Positions 36,584 to 48,213 are shown, counted from the first letter of the stretch. The stretch: DNA of 64,000 nt from Odiellus spinosus (GCA_963920705.1 OY987227.1:18067434-18131433); one strand, 5' to 3'. The notes: generated by a model from the sequence alone, not told the origin. Numbers and translations: made by a program.

Positions 36584-39479
36584 ATGGCTACCGTATGTTA
36601 AATATATATAAATATATGTATTTATTTTCCACTTAAATTCCATTATTTCTTGCATTCAAACATTTTTTAGGGACTCGCGAACATGACAAAAGAAGAAAAA
36701 GATGAAATGGTACGAAAGAAGATGGAAGATATGAAAAAAAAGAGTGAAGAAATCTTAAAAAGACATTTGGTAAGCAGTTTTTTTTTTTTTTTTTTTTTTT
36801 TTTACTACCAATTCCTTTGGTGAAACCTGGAGAATTCGCTAGTGAATTTCGCACTGTGAAGCTTATTCACTCTTGGAAAAATTCGCAAATTTGCCCTCCT
36901 CTGCCTTGGGTGCGTTCAGTAAGACTTTTCAGAATGAACATTGATTTATCAATGAGTTACTCACGTCAGATGTTGAGCCAATTTTTAATTCAGCAATCGG
37001 TTTACTGGCACTAATCTTACTAAACCAATGATAAAATGACACGTCACTAACCAAATTCCAATATGATGGCCATCAAAATAAACAGCTCAGTGAGCCCAGT
37101 TTTTTTTTATGGACATCCGAGATGATCATCTTGACATTAGAATGTGAGATGAAAAAAAAATCAGTATAAATCAGTGTCAGCGCTGAGTTATTGATAACTC
37201 TTTTGCGAGCTATTGAACAAACCTCTTAAAACCACCAAAATGTCAAAAATTCTAAAGCCAAATTTTTATTAACAAAGCAAATTGAGGCTGACAAGAGAAA
37301 TGCTGATATGTACAGCAAAGCTGTAATTGAGAAGAAGAAGAACAATCCAGCCCCTCCGGTAAGCTTAAAATAGTATTTATTATTTAACGAAGATTGGTTT
37401 TTAAACTAATTTGAGGTGCTATTCCAGGAAGTTCCAAAAGAAAAGAGAGTGCCAAATCGTCAAAACAGTAGACCTCAATTAATAGCAAGAATGGATAGTC
37501 GCGAGATCGAGGAAAAAAGAAAGCAACGCCTCAGCGATGTACGAAGAAAAATTACATTTAAAAAACAAGATCTATTAAGTTTTATTTGCTATTCTCTCTT
37601 CAAAAGCGAGACGCTCCACCCCCAGATCCAAATTTCAACTTTCTATCGGATCCACTTCGAAAGAACGAAGAGTTTGAAAATGAAGCGATAGAACAAGGTT
37701 TTCGACACAAGAATAATTTTGGGGGAGAAGACTTCCAGAATGTAAAAACATCCATAAAAGAACAACGAAATTACACCAAAGTAGGATTTGCGTAATATCT
37801 TGATAAGATCCTTCGGCTAGAGGTACAATTGTTTTCATATAGGAACACCCAATGAGTCCTCCGAAGAATAAGATGGAGATGGCTTTACAAATGACGGGGA
37901 AAGAGAGAAGGGATTATGAAAACTGGAGGAAGGAAAGAGAACAAATTGATAAAGAAAGAATCGCCAGACAAAAGACATCTGAAGGAACGTTTAAAAGAGA
38001 ATGGGATAACGATAAAATTATTCCAGATTTGTAAGTACAATTAAAGATGAAATTTGTGGCTTAAAATAAATTAATTTTAGTTCTAATTGGTGTACTATTT
38101 ATTAGAAACGAAGCACCTGAGAGGAAACCGGATGAATACTATAAATCTGCTCAATGGAGTAAAGATGGGGATAAATCGGGTAAAATAATACTCCGCAACC
38201 TCTCAATAAAGTTGGGATTAAAATATTTAAGTTTCACCTTTAGGGCGCGGGAATAGAGGTAGAATAACATTTTCTAGAGGAAGAGGTTGGTTTTCATCTA
38301 AGGTGATCTCCTTTCAGCATGCCAGTTTGTAGCTGACGCATGAAATTTCTTACATGACCCCGATGTAGTTCTAACAGTCCTTAGAAAACTATATATTCTA
38401 TAGGCTTTGTTTTATGAAACTGATTTGCCAATGTCAAATCTTTAGGAAATAGCGGAAGATTCAGGGATTCTCAGTTTTCCAGCCCAGAGTGGGACGAAGA
38501 CGAGAGTGCCAAGCAAAATCGTTTTTCTAGATCCGAGGCTAGAAGAAGCTTCGGTGATAAATACCCGAGGGGTGGTCTAAATGAGAAACCCATTGAAAGA
38601 ACGAATAAACCCCCTCTCTACCCTGGCTGGGAACCCAAAAGAAATATTGACAATTATGCGAAGGGGGAAGGCGGCTTTAAAAAATGGGAAAATGAAGATG
38701 GTCGAGTTGGACGTAGATCTGACGCCCCTTCTTGGCGAGCTGGTGATAAAAGATCAGATTCCTTTCACTCAAAGGGTGACAGGGGTAGGGGCAGGGGCCA
38801 CCGAAGCTTTAAACAAGTAGCTAATAATACATCCAGTATGGATGATGAGTCATGGAGAGAGGTGAACCAGGATGATGTTCCTTGGAGAGATGTTCAACAG
38901 GATGAGGTACCTTGGAGAGACGTCCAAAAAGATAATGTAGCTTGGACTGATGTCAAACAGGGCAATGGCTCTCGAAAGACTGTCAAACAGGATGATGGTT
39001 CTAGGATGAATTTCAAACCAAATGACGGTGCTTGGAGGAAATCCAAACCGGATGAAGTTTGGAGAAATAATAAACAAGATGATGATGATTGGAGTGATAC
39101 TAGACAGGATGATGTTGAGTGGAGAAACGTGAAACAGGATGACATTGAATGGGACATAGATCCGCACAATTGCAATTACATCAAAGATAACAAAAAGGAC
39201 AATCTGGAAGATTTCAATAGCGAGGAAGAGGTTGATTTGTCTTCCGTGAAAAATTTTGTTATTCAGTGTAAAGGTGAAAAGCGACAAGTGCAAGTCGAGC
39301 ATGGTATGACCCCTTTCGAAACGCAGGAGGAAAGCAAAGAGGGTGAGGAAGATGATTGGGAAGATGTAAGCAGCGAAGAGGAAGAATTAAAAATTGGAGG
39401 TATGAACAAAAGAAACTTGACTTACGATAATTTAAGGATGACTGTCAAAAATGAGGTTCGTAAAGAAACATCGTCATAA
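36584..39479 (+). CDS. CCDC9-family protein with W-rich repeat array, nine exons
   Basis: Exons: 36584-36592, 36671-36769, 37278-37358, 37428-37538, 37607-37780, 37843-38030, 38106-38179, 38244-38285, 38446-39479; GT-AG junctions, frame kept, 603 aa. The N-terminal charged coiled coil (KEEKDEMVRKKMEDMKKKSE, then ILKRHLQIEADKRNADM) resembles the start of human CCDC9 (KEEKDAELDKRIEALRRKNE, RRYQEIEEDRKKAE). An RGG-like stretch (GRGNRGRITFSRGRG) follows in exons 8-9, then a basic region, ten W-containing decapeptides and an acidic tail (EEDDWEDVSSEEEE). CCDC9 is known as an exon-junction-complex-associated RNA-binding protein; an RNA-related nuclear role is inferred here. The 9-nt first exon and the exon 4 donor (GTACGA) are the least certain junctions. 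A 150-codon antisense frame over the array is a shadow. Confidence 0.85.
38844..39153 (+). repeat. 30-bp in-frame minisatellite in CCDC9-like gene
   Basis: About ten copies of a 30-bp coding unit, consensus roughly VPWRDVKQDD. Copies near the start (VPWRDVQQDE, VPWRDVQKDN) are closest to each other; middle copies lose the W (GSRKTVKQDD, GSRMNFKPND); one copy is nine residues. Conservation of W, K/Q and D positions with synonymous DNA changes suggests selection on the peptide. Confidence 0.9.
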
Positions 39480-39725
39480 ATCTTAGGAGTGCTAACATTC
39501 AACCCCCCTGTAGGATTGAAGGTACCAGAGTTTAACATAATTTCATATTAATATTATAGGTAACCTCATATATAGTTTTCAATATTTTCTTTTTACGAAG
39601 ATTACGTGTATATGTTTAACATACTGTAATCGTTATTAAGGTTTCTTTGATTTTTTTACCCTAGCCATTGTTTATACTGATATTATGAGTATTGATTCTA
39701 TTTTATTAGGCTTAGATTAAAAATC

Positions 39726-39731
39726 AATAAA
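39726..39731 (+). promoter_or_regulatory. Poly(A) signal, CCDC9-like gene
   Basis: AATAAA 247 bases after the stop; a second AATAAA lies at 39826-39831. Confidence 0.55.
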
Positions 39732-39831
39732 TTAAGTAACATAATATACGTAATTTTACTACGTGGTTTCCGTAATAAGTTTGAATGAAACTACCAGTTT
39801 TATAAGTCTTATTACCTTAATGTGTAATAAA

Positions 39832-40517
39832 AGACATTTAATAAAACAAACCTATTTATTAACGAAAATAACAAGGGAGTTGGAGTAAGAAAAATACTTC
39901 TGAAAATAGTACACCTTATAAACACTACAAGTTCAGTTGACGCTTTATGATCTAAAAGGTTCTTTCTTAAGTGCGAGGACCGAAAGAAACCAGTTATAGA
40001 ATGCTGACATCTGCTTGTATTTAAAGGGACTCAAACTGAGGTGGCGGACATAGTTTGAAAAACGCCACCTACCACTTGCCCCTTTTTTTTCTCACCCACG
40101 ACTGTGGTAGCGCCATTACCCTATATCCATTAACTAGATGAATTTTTAAAAACTAAATACAATAATGGCTGTGGCAAGCTCCCTTTCACAATGAAAGAAG
40201 TAACTTTTCTGGTTTTAGGACGTAATAGACTAAAACCATTTTTGCTACTTTAAATGACAAGGCTGAAATGAGCAAATCAAAAAGTGACCACCCTTTTGAA
40301 AGCTCTAAAAAAAATTGGTGAGGTTTATAGGAGATCCAATTGCAGGGGTGAAGCCCAGACAGTAGTTAATTACAGGGGTGATGCTCAAAGTTTGTGTTAA
40401 TTTTAGTGAAAATACTAAATACTAATCTATTATATAATAGTAGTAGTAAACTACTACTTCTAATAACTAAATAGTAACTAAAAATGAGTCGTTTTGCGCA
40501 AAGTTTATTAAATAAAT
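39832..40517. other. Gene-free stretch
   Basis: 3' flank of the CCDC9-like gene. Repeat-like AT-rich sequence (for example two GCAGGGGTGA / TACAGGGGTGA copies at about 40343-40382). No gene is recognised. Confidence 0.4.
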
Positions 40518-41140
40518 TCCCTTTAAAGTCGCCTTCTTTTCTAGCTTAGCAGAATATTTTGACCATAGCAGATTGTGTGCATAAGGGAAGAACATTTTAA
40601 AAGGGCAAATTTCACTATTCAGAGCAGATAGGGCCTTTAAAGGGACTATCTGCGATTTTCAAATCCCCATTAAAGTCCCTTTCTTTTCTAGCTTAGCAGA
40701 CGACGTTGTACAAAACAAATTGAACAGTCAAAGCTAGGCTGCATGCGTAAGGGAAGAGCATTTTAAAGGGGCAAGTTTCGGAGCCGATAGGGCCTTTAAA
40801 GGGAATATAAATCTCTGGTCCAAGGTGGATGGTATAAATTGACATTTCTGCCACTGTCTATTAGTATATGGCTTATTCTCCCTTTAACAAACTTCCTCAA
40901 AGGTCGCGTGAGTGCCCTCTAGGCTCCTGTTCATTGACCCTATCTACTCTGAAATTTGCCCCTTTAAAATGCAATTTCCTTATGCACACAGCCTAGCTTT
41001 GTACAGTTTGAATTGATAAACGTCGTCTACTAAGCAAGAAAAGAAAGCGACTGTAAAGGGGATATAAAAATCGCAGATAGCCCCTTTAAAGAGAATATAA
41101 AGCTCTGGCCCAAGGTGGATGATATAAATGGACATTCGTC
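40518..41140. repeat. Composite foldback repeat cluster
   Basis: One module (CTTTAAAGTC, TTCTTTTCTAGCTTAGCAGA, GCATAAGGGAAGA, CATTTTAAA, GATAGGGCCTTTAAAGGGA) appears twice in direct orientation (about 40518-40644 and 40665-40800) and once inverted (about 40935-41088). A second module (AATATAAATCTCTGGTCCAA, GTGGATGGTATAAAT, GACATT) follows at 40803-40845 and again at 41093-41135. Related pieces lie at 22347-22472, 23760-23900 and 55787-55815. It looks like nested insertions of one inverted-repeat family. No coding sequence. Confidence 0.8.
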
Positions 41141-41257
41141 CGACTACGCCACTAAGTAGGGAGTTTAGGGACTAAGAGACTTTGAATTTTTACAGTAACT
41201 TGGAAGTAAACACCCTTTTTTATAGTAAATTTTGGGTAGAGAACCATTTCTTCTATA

Positions 41258-41433
41258 GCTACTTTCACACTACAGACCTTCAAAACGTTTTAAATGTTAA
41301 AAAATAAGTTTTCATGTTAATTATTTCGTTTTTTGACAAATTACCTCCAATGCGGACTCCAAAATTGTTTAATTTGATCTTTCTGAAATCTCTAAAAATG
41401 GTTTCAAAGTCTCTAGTGTGAACGCTGCTTATG
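41258..41433. mobile_element. Short inverted-repeat element
   Basis: CTTTCACACTACAGACCTTC near the left end and its imperfect inverse (GTTTCAAAGTCTCTAGTGTG, then AACGCTGC) at the right end enclose about 100 bp of AT-rich sequence. The end motif matches fragments at about 4440 and 5986 and the ends of 47752-48213. Confidence 0.5.
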
Positions 41434-41506
41434 TTAAATTTTACCCAAGAGAAAATTTAGTTTAAATGCAAAACGTGTTAATTTTATTTTAGTTTATGTT
41501 ACATAA

Positions 41507-41915
41507 TTACAATGTGAGAAATTTTGAGGCTATTGTATAAACAATAATCCAAATGACCATAGATATAACCATAAATGTTAAGCAATATAATTTACGTTTG
41601 TCTACGATATCTATGCTCTTTTCATTGCCAGTGCGTTCCCTTGTTTCCCCCCTTTTGGGTAAGTCGGCCAACTCTATGTTGGGATGACAGGTGAATTGTT
41701 GACACGAAGAAGTCGCCGATTCGCCCGTTTCAAAACTTTCATTTAGCTTTTTTGCGAATAGCTAGTGTTAAAAACAATCTATAAATATGCCAGCAGGCTC
41801 TTCTACTTACTGTTCCATAAATTCTGCTTTTCTGATATTCTTGTAGACTCTTTTCCCGCTTATCCGAAGTTGTCATTATTTTGCCTGTTACGTCAAGTTG
41901 AGTACCTCCTACCAT
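41507..41915 (-). CDS. Unrecognised 119-aa putative tail-anchored membrane protein
   Basis: Two exons: 41915-41811 (35 codons) and 41761-41507 (84 codons plus stop), joined across a 49-bp intron with a strong GTAAGT donor and ACACTAG acceptor. The frame stays open across both. The start ATG is in good context (GATATGG). Residues 1-35 are polar (MVGGTQLDVTGKIMTTSDKR at the start), 36-90 are acidic/basic mixed, and 94-113 (YCLTFMVISMVIWIIVYTIA) form one hydrophobic segment with KRK just before it and only SKFLTL after it, the layout of a C-tail-anchored protein facing the cytosol. AATAAA on the minus strand (41488-41483) follows the stop. I do not recognise the family. A frame-compatible 5' exon further upstream is possible, since the sequence just before the ATG stays open to a TAG that could be an acceptor. 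Neighbours give no functional hint. Confidence 0.62.
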
Positions 41916-42851
41916 ATCTCGCTTGGTAGGCAACAAAAAAGCCTACTTTATATTAGAAACTCCACTGTTCCAGCGTATTGCGACAGGTGTCGTAATATTT
42001 AGACAATCATATTTGTTTTAATTTAACTGTAGTTCTTTGTAAAAATTTCGCGTAAAGGTCTTTGAAGCGAAGTAAATTCAATTTTTTTTTTTTGTTTAAA
42101 GGAACTACGAATATAACACCATGTGGCACCTTCCTAAATATCGTTTTCGTGTACTTTAAACTTCCTAAAAAGAGGAATTTTTCGGGCTAATAATTATACT
42201 GGGTAGGGAGCGTGCCAATTTTGCGTGCTTATGAAACTACTGTTTTTGTCTGTCAGAGTAACAATTTTCAATTAGGCGTACCGTAAGTTTGTAACTTCTA
42301 GAAGTTAAGCTATAATCTCATTCGCGTAGAAATTAACCTGCTGGAAATTACCAGTTATTCACTATAATCTTTGCTCTAAAACGTACACCGGACGTAATTA
42401 TGCCAATTTATTTAAAGTTAGTACCGTTTAAGTTAAGTGTCGTCTGCTATGGTGTTTGAAGCCATGTCTCGAATATATTTTGTTTGATTTAAACTTTTGT
42501 TTGCGTGGTTTTATTTATTACTATATAGGTTATCATCCTTTGGAAATTAGTGTGAGGTTAAATGTACACTAAAATTAACACAATGCTTATAATGCTAGAA
42601 TTTATACATTTCCTTCTAACACTGCAAATTATAGCATAATAAATCCAAATGCCACATTGCAAAAAAATATTTGAAGTTTCCCTCTTCCTGGGGTCATGTT
42701 AAAAGGGTCAAAGGGCTCAACCGGCAGGAGGGCGCTGCAGACATAACGGATGTCAACGAGTCGCGATTCGCGAATGCAAACTTTCGTTTCCCGAAGCCGT
42801 TTTTAGAAAAATAATAGTGCATAACTTCGGATTTTAATTACTATAAGAATT

Positions 42852-42880
42852 ATGGAACTAATAACGCTCACCATTTATAG
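42852..42880 (+). other. Candidate first coding exon of LPGAT1-like copy A
   Basis: ATGGAACTAATAACGCTCAC... ends at a strong donor (AG|GTAAGTAGG). Joined to an acceptor at 43793 (GGTTTAG), it adds MELITLTIYRLK in frame before the methionine at 43801. The extended N-terminus gives about the same spacing to the IPTY motif as in human LPGAT1. It could instead be read as 5' UTR. Between the two lies a 913-bp intron with no other gene. Confidence 0.5.
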
Positions 42881-43800
42881 GTAAGTAGGTCAAAGTAAAA
42901 TTTAGATTGATATCAAATTAAGCCTTAGTACTTGTGTCCGGCTAACTGCCCCCGGCCCTGAGGCCTGAGGTGATGGGGTCCTCGGGCAAAAAAAGCCATT
43001 ATGCCTTGGTTAATATTGTCAAAAGTCAAAACAATGAAAAACAGGAAACAACACATCTTGTCAGTCACCATGAACCCTAAATAGTATAGAATTTAACTAC
43101 TAATCCAGTGACCAATAAAATTCGAGGAAAATTTATATTAATATGTAATCAATACTAAAACCTAATTTCAAGGCCAATCTTTAAATTGTTTTATCATTCA
43201 GTTACTCATCTTTAGTTTCTGTATTTGTTTATTAACAATGAGCTGTTGAGCCCAGCAATATTAAATGGTTACGAAGTTGAGGGAAAACTTTTAGAGCTAA
43301 TATGATTGTATAATGATTTCATGGCTTATTTTCGAAAGAAAGCCAGCTTGTGTAAGGTTTAACTTCACCAGTCACGTAGTATTTTGACTTTCACTCTCAA
43401 GCAGATTGGATTCCAGTTTTTGTTTTTTGACCCTATTTAAACTTGATATTGTATTATACACATGTACATCATCGTAGAAAAACTAGTAAAACATAGCCTT
43501 GGGTTATGGAGTGAACTTTGGTTATGGGGTGTTAGGGTGAAATGTAATAATTTACTGAATATTTATGGAAAAGGGTTTTCACTTAAAAATATGTTAGTGT
43601 ATAGACAAAAATACAAATGTTTGCAATTTTTGGTGATATAGGTGACATCTGATATATTGTTAAATTTCGTGGAATTAGAAGTAATAGCTTGAGTGAGTGT
43701 TTTTCTTATCTCTGTAATCTCTTGTGCCCTAACCCTACCCTCTTTTTATTCAACGTACCATATCACAATCTCATTTAACAAAAAACGGTTTAGGCTCAAA

Positions 43801-46452
43801 ATGGCTTCAATTCTTCACTCTATAAAATGTGGAATTTACCTCTTTGGCGTCTTTTTAACCAATATGTACTGCATTCCGACTTACTTGGTCTGGATGTGGT
43901 TGGTCTTCGGGCCTATCAGACTCATTCATCCACCCCTCTATTGGTATATCGAGGGAATTCTTTTCAAGTGGCTTCTCGGAGTAGTATCTGCCTGGAGTTT
44001 CAACTCTAACTATAGAGGTACTATTTTGTTTCCTTCATATTTTACTAATATTTTTATCTAAAAGATTATAAGAGTAAGAGACTGGGGTAAAAAAAATTGA
44101 GTCTGACGCGTGGCTTTTGTTTTTGAACTCAAGTGATGGAAGTGGGTGAAGATATGACCTCTTGTTACAACGAAAGATGTCTGGTTGTTGCGAATCACCA
44201 GTCTACATCTGACGTGCCATTTCTAATGGTTTCGTTTCAAGTGAAAGATCATATAACTCCAAATTTACTTTGGATTATGGATAGGCTATTCAGATATACT
44301 AATTTTGGAACAGTATCAATGACTCACGGCGATTTCTTCATTACTCAGGTTAGGAAAAACATTTAAAATTCATTTTTTGGAAAAACAATCTGATTTGACT
44401 GTTTGCGGTTGCAGGGCAAAGATGTCAGAGATAAACAAATCAGGAAACTAGAAAATCACTTTTCCACGGTATATATCGAACGAAATAGAAAATGGATTGT
44501 TCTTTTTCCCGAAGGTGGTTTTCTTAGTAAAAGATTGGAAACGAGTCAGAGGTAGTTTTTAAAAGTTTTACGTTAATCTTTGGCTAGAATTTTATCTCTA
44601 ACTTTAATTTTTTATTAGATACGCTCAAAAGAATGGCTTTCCAAAATTAAAACACGTTACGTTACCCAGAGTAGGAGCCATGTATTCTATCATCAATACA
44701 TTATCAAAGGAAAATCTGAAGAAATTCGCCCACAGAATTGAAAGTAAGCGAGTATTTTTTTTTTTTTTTTTTTTTTTACGTTCCATATCAAATCTGAGTG
44801 TAATGCTATACTGTTGCAAGACTTTTGATGGTTTTCTGGTGCACTATATTCACCATTTGGTAATTCTTAGCACTGTACTCGAGGGGTTGATCACTCCTCG
44901 TAAACAGTCTGTTCTTTGGCCAATGACTACTTAATCATTTTTGCTAAGTGTAGTCAGGCGTAATTACCGCGTTAATTTTGTAATCACTGTAATCACACCC
45001 GTAATCCTGGTACTATCTAACGTAGTCATTGAAGTCACCCTAATCACTTGCGTAATCAAACTAATTACCGTAATCTCTTTAGTTGCCGCATGATCAATGC
45101 GATATCAGGGCTCCTACCAGGACCTTAAAATAGCTGGAAGCTCCAGCTATTACCCTAAAATCATAAATTGTACTCTAAAATACCTTAGTTTCAATAATTC
45201 CAAGGAATATCGCAATAGTCTGAAATTTTCCACTTCAGGTGAATCAAAATACTACTACTGTAGTTCTTCCCAAGAAGGGAAGTTTTCTGCGTGAATTAAT
45301 GTTTTTATGAAAATACTTTTCGAAAGGTAGTTGCGATAAATAAATGATGATAAAAATCACATTTTATTGTTCATTGGTCCCTATTTGGCTCCAATCTTTA
45401 GAATTTTGGTCCCTTTTTTTCCCTATTTTATTTTTGGATTTTGGTGAGAGCCCTGTAATCACCGTAGTTGCCTCGTAAGCACTATCACTGCGTAATCAGT
45501 GTAATTGTTTGTGTAAATCACTAATTTGGTAGTCTTGTGTTAAGAAAAATGTGACGTGATCAACCCCTTAAACTGACTTTTTTTTTTTAATTTTTAATTT
45601 GGCTTATTTGAATTAACTGATTCATTTTGCTCGGGTATTTTTAATTGACAAGTGTGCTTTATGGACAGGCGCATTGTATTGCGCTTTAATTTTTTTTTTT
45701 GGTTTTGCTTAGTGCACTGACAATTGTTGTTTATTTATACATTGGTTAGGAATGATATTTAAGTTGTCCTGAAGCTCGGGTATTTTTAATTAATCAGTGT
45801 GCTTTTTGGGTACTGCGCTTTAATTTTTGGGTATTGCCTAGTGCAATGGTTGTTTATATATTGATTTTGAATGATAATTAAGTTGTCTCGAAGCTTTTTG
45901 CGAGTATTTAATCGCATTTGGTAGCTTTTTTAAGTTTTTTTTTACTATATTTACTGGCAAATAAGCTAATTTATACAAAAAAAAAAAAATAAACCTAAAA
46001 CCTAAGGTGAAAAACTTGAGCCATTGAAGTGGTTGATTGACGTCACAATTGGCTACGAAAAGGGGAATCCTTTGAGCTTGCCGATCATCTGTTCGGCGTG
46101 GAGACCCCCTTGCAAAGTCTACTTGCACTATCGACGTTTCCCTATCGAGAAAATTCCTCGCGGCAGTATCAAAGAAGTTCAAGATTGGCTGTACGATCGG
46201 TGGGTAGAGAAGGAAGAGATGTTGGATGAGTTTTATCAAACGGGATCTTTTCCGTCCAAACCACGGAGTCAACGGGAATCTAACGGTTCAATACCGAACG
46301 GGGCCCCTCTTTTAACCCAGCCTCGCAAAGTGACCTTCAGCATTTACTGGATCGGCTTTTTGCACTTTTTTTTCATCGCGTCGACGGTTGTACACTCGTT
46401 GATTCTAAGTAGGCTAGCCATTCATCTGATAGATCAATACTACGTGGTATGA
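43801..46452 (+). CDS. LPGAT1: LPGAT1-type lysophospholipid acyltransferase, copy A
   Basis: Exons: 43801-44017, 44134-44348, 44415-44551, 44619-44743, 46007-46452; GT-AG, frame kept, 379 aa from this start (human LPGAT1: 370). Family landmarks: hydrophobic N-terminus with IPTYLVW; YWYIEGILFKWLLG; PlsC motif I NHQSTSD (HX4D, about His94/Asp99); LFRYTNFGTVSMTHGDFFIT; motif III VLFPEGGF (about 173-180); VTLPRVGA; KWLIDVTIGY; LHYRRFPIEKIP; EEMLDEFYQTGSFPSKP; and a C-terminal membrane segment (about IYWIGFLHFFFIASTVVHSL). LPGAT1 is an ER enzyme that transfers acyl groups from acyl-CoA to lysophospholipids such as lysophosphatidylglycerol. Intron 4 (1.26 kb) holds a transposon (44882-45568). An upstream exon may add 12 residues. 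AATAAA lies 27 bases past the stop. The exon 5 acceptor (CCTAAG) is weak but frame-consistent. Confidence 0.93.
44882..45568. mobile_element. TIR element within LPGAT1-like A intron 4
   Basis: AGGGGTTGATCAC (44882-44894) and its exact inverse GTGATCAACCCCT (45556-45568) bound 687 bp. The sub-terminal parts are rich in GTAATCAC / GTAATTACC-type repeats (about 44950-45090 and 45455-45530). No transposase is seen. A single related end (GGGGTTGATCAC) lies at about 60345 in copy B's intron 2. Confidence 0.7.
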
Positions 46453-46478
46453 AAAATAACCCCCACCGAAATATAATG

Positions 46479-46484
46479 AATAAA
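46479..46484 (+). promoter_or_regulatory. Poly(A) signal, LPGAT1-like copy A
   Basis: AATAAA 27 bases after the TGA stop. Confidence 0.65.
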
Positions 46485-47751
46485 ATTAACTATACCGAGT
46501 AATAACTCGATCCATCGAGTGATTAGGGGTGCAGGTTTAGTGACCAAATTTAAATATTTAAAAAATATTACTATAGTTCGCTAGGGTAAAACGAAAAGTT
46601 TTATTATTAACCATCTATGTTTAGGTGACGAAAAAAATACTGCTGAAAAGAAAGAGTAATATATACATAGTCAGGAAAAGCGGTGTTTTTTGTGTAACAT
46701 AGATGAGTTAAATTTGGTCTATAAATAGGGTACTATTTATCTTTTACTCCTAAAAGATATCTATAGTACTGTCCTGGTAATGAAGTTGCGACGGAATTTT
46801 GTCGTGAATTTGAAAGTCTTGGATAAAAAAGCCCCTTTAGTCACCACTTTTTATTACTGCGGGAAATATTGAATGTTTAAAGAAATAATTTATGAGAAAT
46901 TTGAGAGCTTTCAAAAACTTATCAGTATTCTAATCTTTTATTTTCAATTCTACAAGTTTAAAATGCTAATTTAATTAACAGTGTTGTTTATACAAAAGTA
47001 TCCAACCCCAGTTTCTTCAATAGAATATTCACTTTATTATGGGATTACTAGATTCTGGAAAATATTTTTAGTCATTTTAGACTGTTAAAATATGCCTAAA
47101 GTTATTTTCAAAACTCACAACAGAGCGCTTATAATCATCATAATTGTGAAATTAGGTTGAAAGAAATTTCAAAAGAACTCGATGATGCCAATGAGAGTTA
47201 ATCCTTGAAATGGTGCGACGATATTTCATTGGCATCAGCAACTACCTTTCCTCTTGAATTTTTTCATTCTAAAATTCCTTTGAAATGAATTTATGCTTTG
47301 GGAGTGTAAGTCGCGAAACCTTTGCAAAGTTTTGTACGGTTTTATGCATATTTTAACAGAAACTCAATTAAAAATAACTGATCAGAGTCCATATCCATTT
47401 AAGCTATTACTTTTAGAAAAAATGTTCCACATTTCTATATTATTAATAATTTTTTTTTAAAAACCGTTTTGTGTAAAATATTTTTAGACAAGTTTTTTGG
47501 CTTCTAGAATTTAAAAAAGGTTTAGTTACTTTTATATGATAAAAGCTTGTTTAAGAGAAATTTCGAGTCATTAATAAAACTTCCTCATTCATTTTTAATG
47601 CATTTTTGATGTTACATGTATCAATTTTAAGTTTCAAAAGAGCTGCCTTGAGATTCTCGTTTTAAAATACTCTTATTGTCATCTCAAAAGCTCTCAAAAT
47701 GTTTTACACACGTTTTTGGTTATAAAAATTAATGACTTTTGATTTCTCTTA
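46485..47751. other. Gene-free stretch
   Basis: AT-rich sequence downstream of LPGAT1-like A. No exon chain or clear repeat is recognised. Confidence 0.45.
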
Positions 47752-48213
47752 AGTTAAATTTGCACTAGCGCGTATCCAAATCGATTTGAAACGTTAAAAT
47801 CAAAGACAATTTAACTATGTACCCTGGAATTGAAATGTAGTAATAGTTCTAGTGGGACTAGCGAGATCGTTATTCGCCTGTTTCGTAATTTGGTTAAAGA
47901 GGGGCTAATAGGGATAGATTCTGGCTCGCTATTGTCTAGAAATTTCAAACTATCCCTGTTACCCCACTTTTGATTCCCCCTCCACAGAGAAGGCAAGCAC
48001 GTTATAAGGCTGTCGGTCTTCGCAATTTGAATTGTCTTTGGTAAAATTAAATCGATATTCAAAATATTCTTAAACCAATTTACTATCGGCTCATGAGATA
48101 GTAATTCAAAATGATTTGAGAAAAAACTGCTTCCAATTCATGCGTTTTTAATGAACATTTTGAAACCATTTGAATCGATTCCAAGTCCTAGTGTGAACGT
48201 GTCTTATTTTGTC
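47752..48213. mobile_element. Inverted-repeat element, about 460 bp
   Basis: The left end (TGCACTAGCGCGTATCCAAA then TCGATTTGAAACG) and the right end (TTTGAAACCATTTGAATCGA then TTCCAAGTCCTAGTGTGAACG) are imperfect inverse copies of about 40 bp. The 83-codon minus-strand frame inside (47811-48062) has no recognisable domain and ends within the element, so it is not called as a gene. Confidence 0.6.

Noticed and set aside
38581..38820. 79-codon plus-strand frame with its own ATG
   Set aside because: It lies in the last CCDC9-like exon but in the wrong frame; the spliced frame runs through it into 38838-39479.
38850..39302. 150-codon minus-strand open frame
   Set aside because: It is antisense to the decapeptide array of the CCDC9-like gene; the repeat periodicity keeps the opposite strand open.
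47811..48062. 83-codon minus-strand frame
   Set aside because: It is enclosed by the inverted ends of the 47752-48213 element, with no domain and no neighbouring exon.
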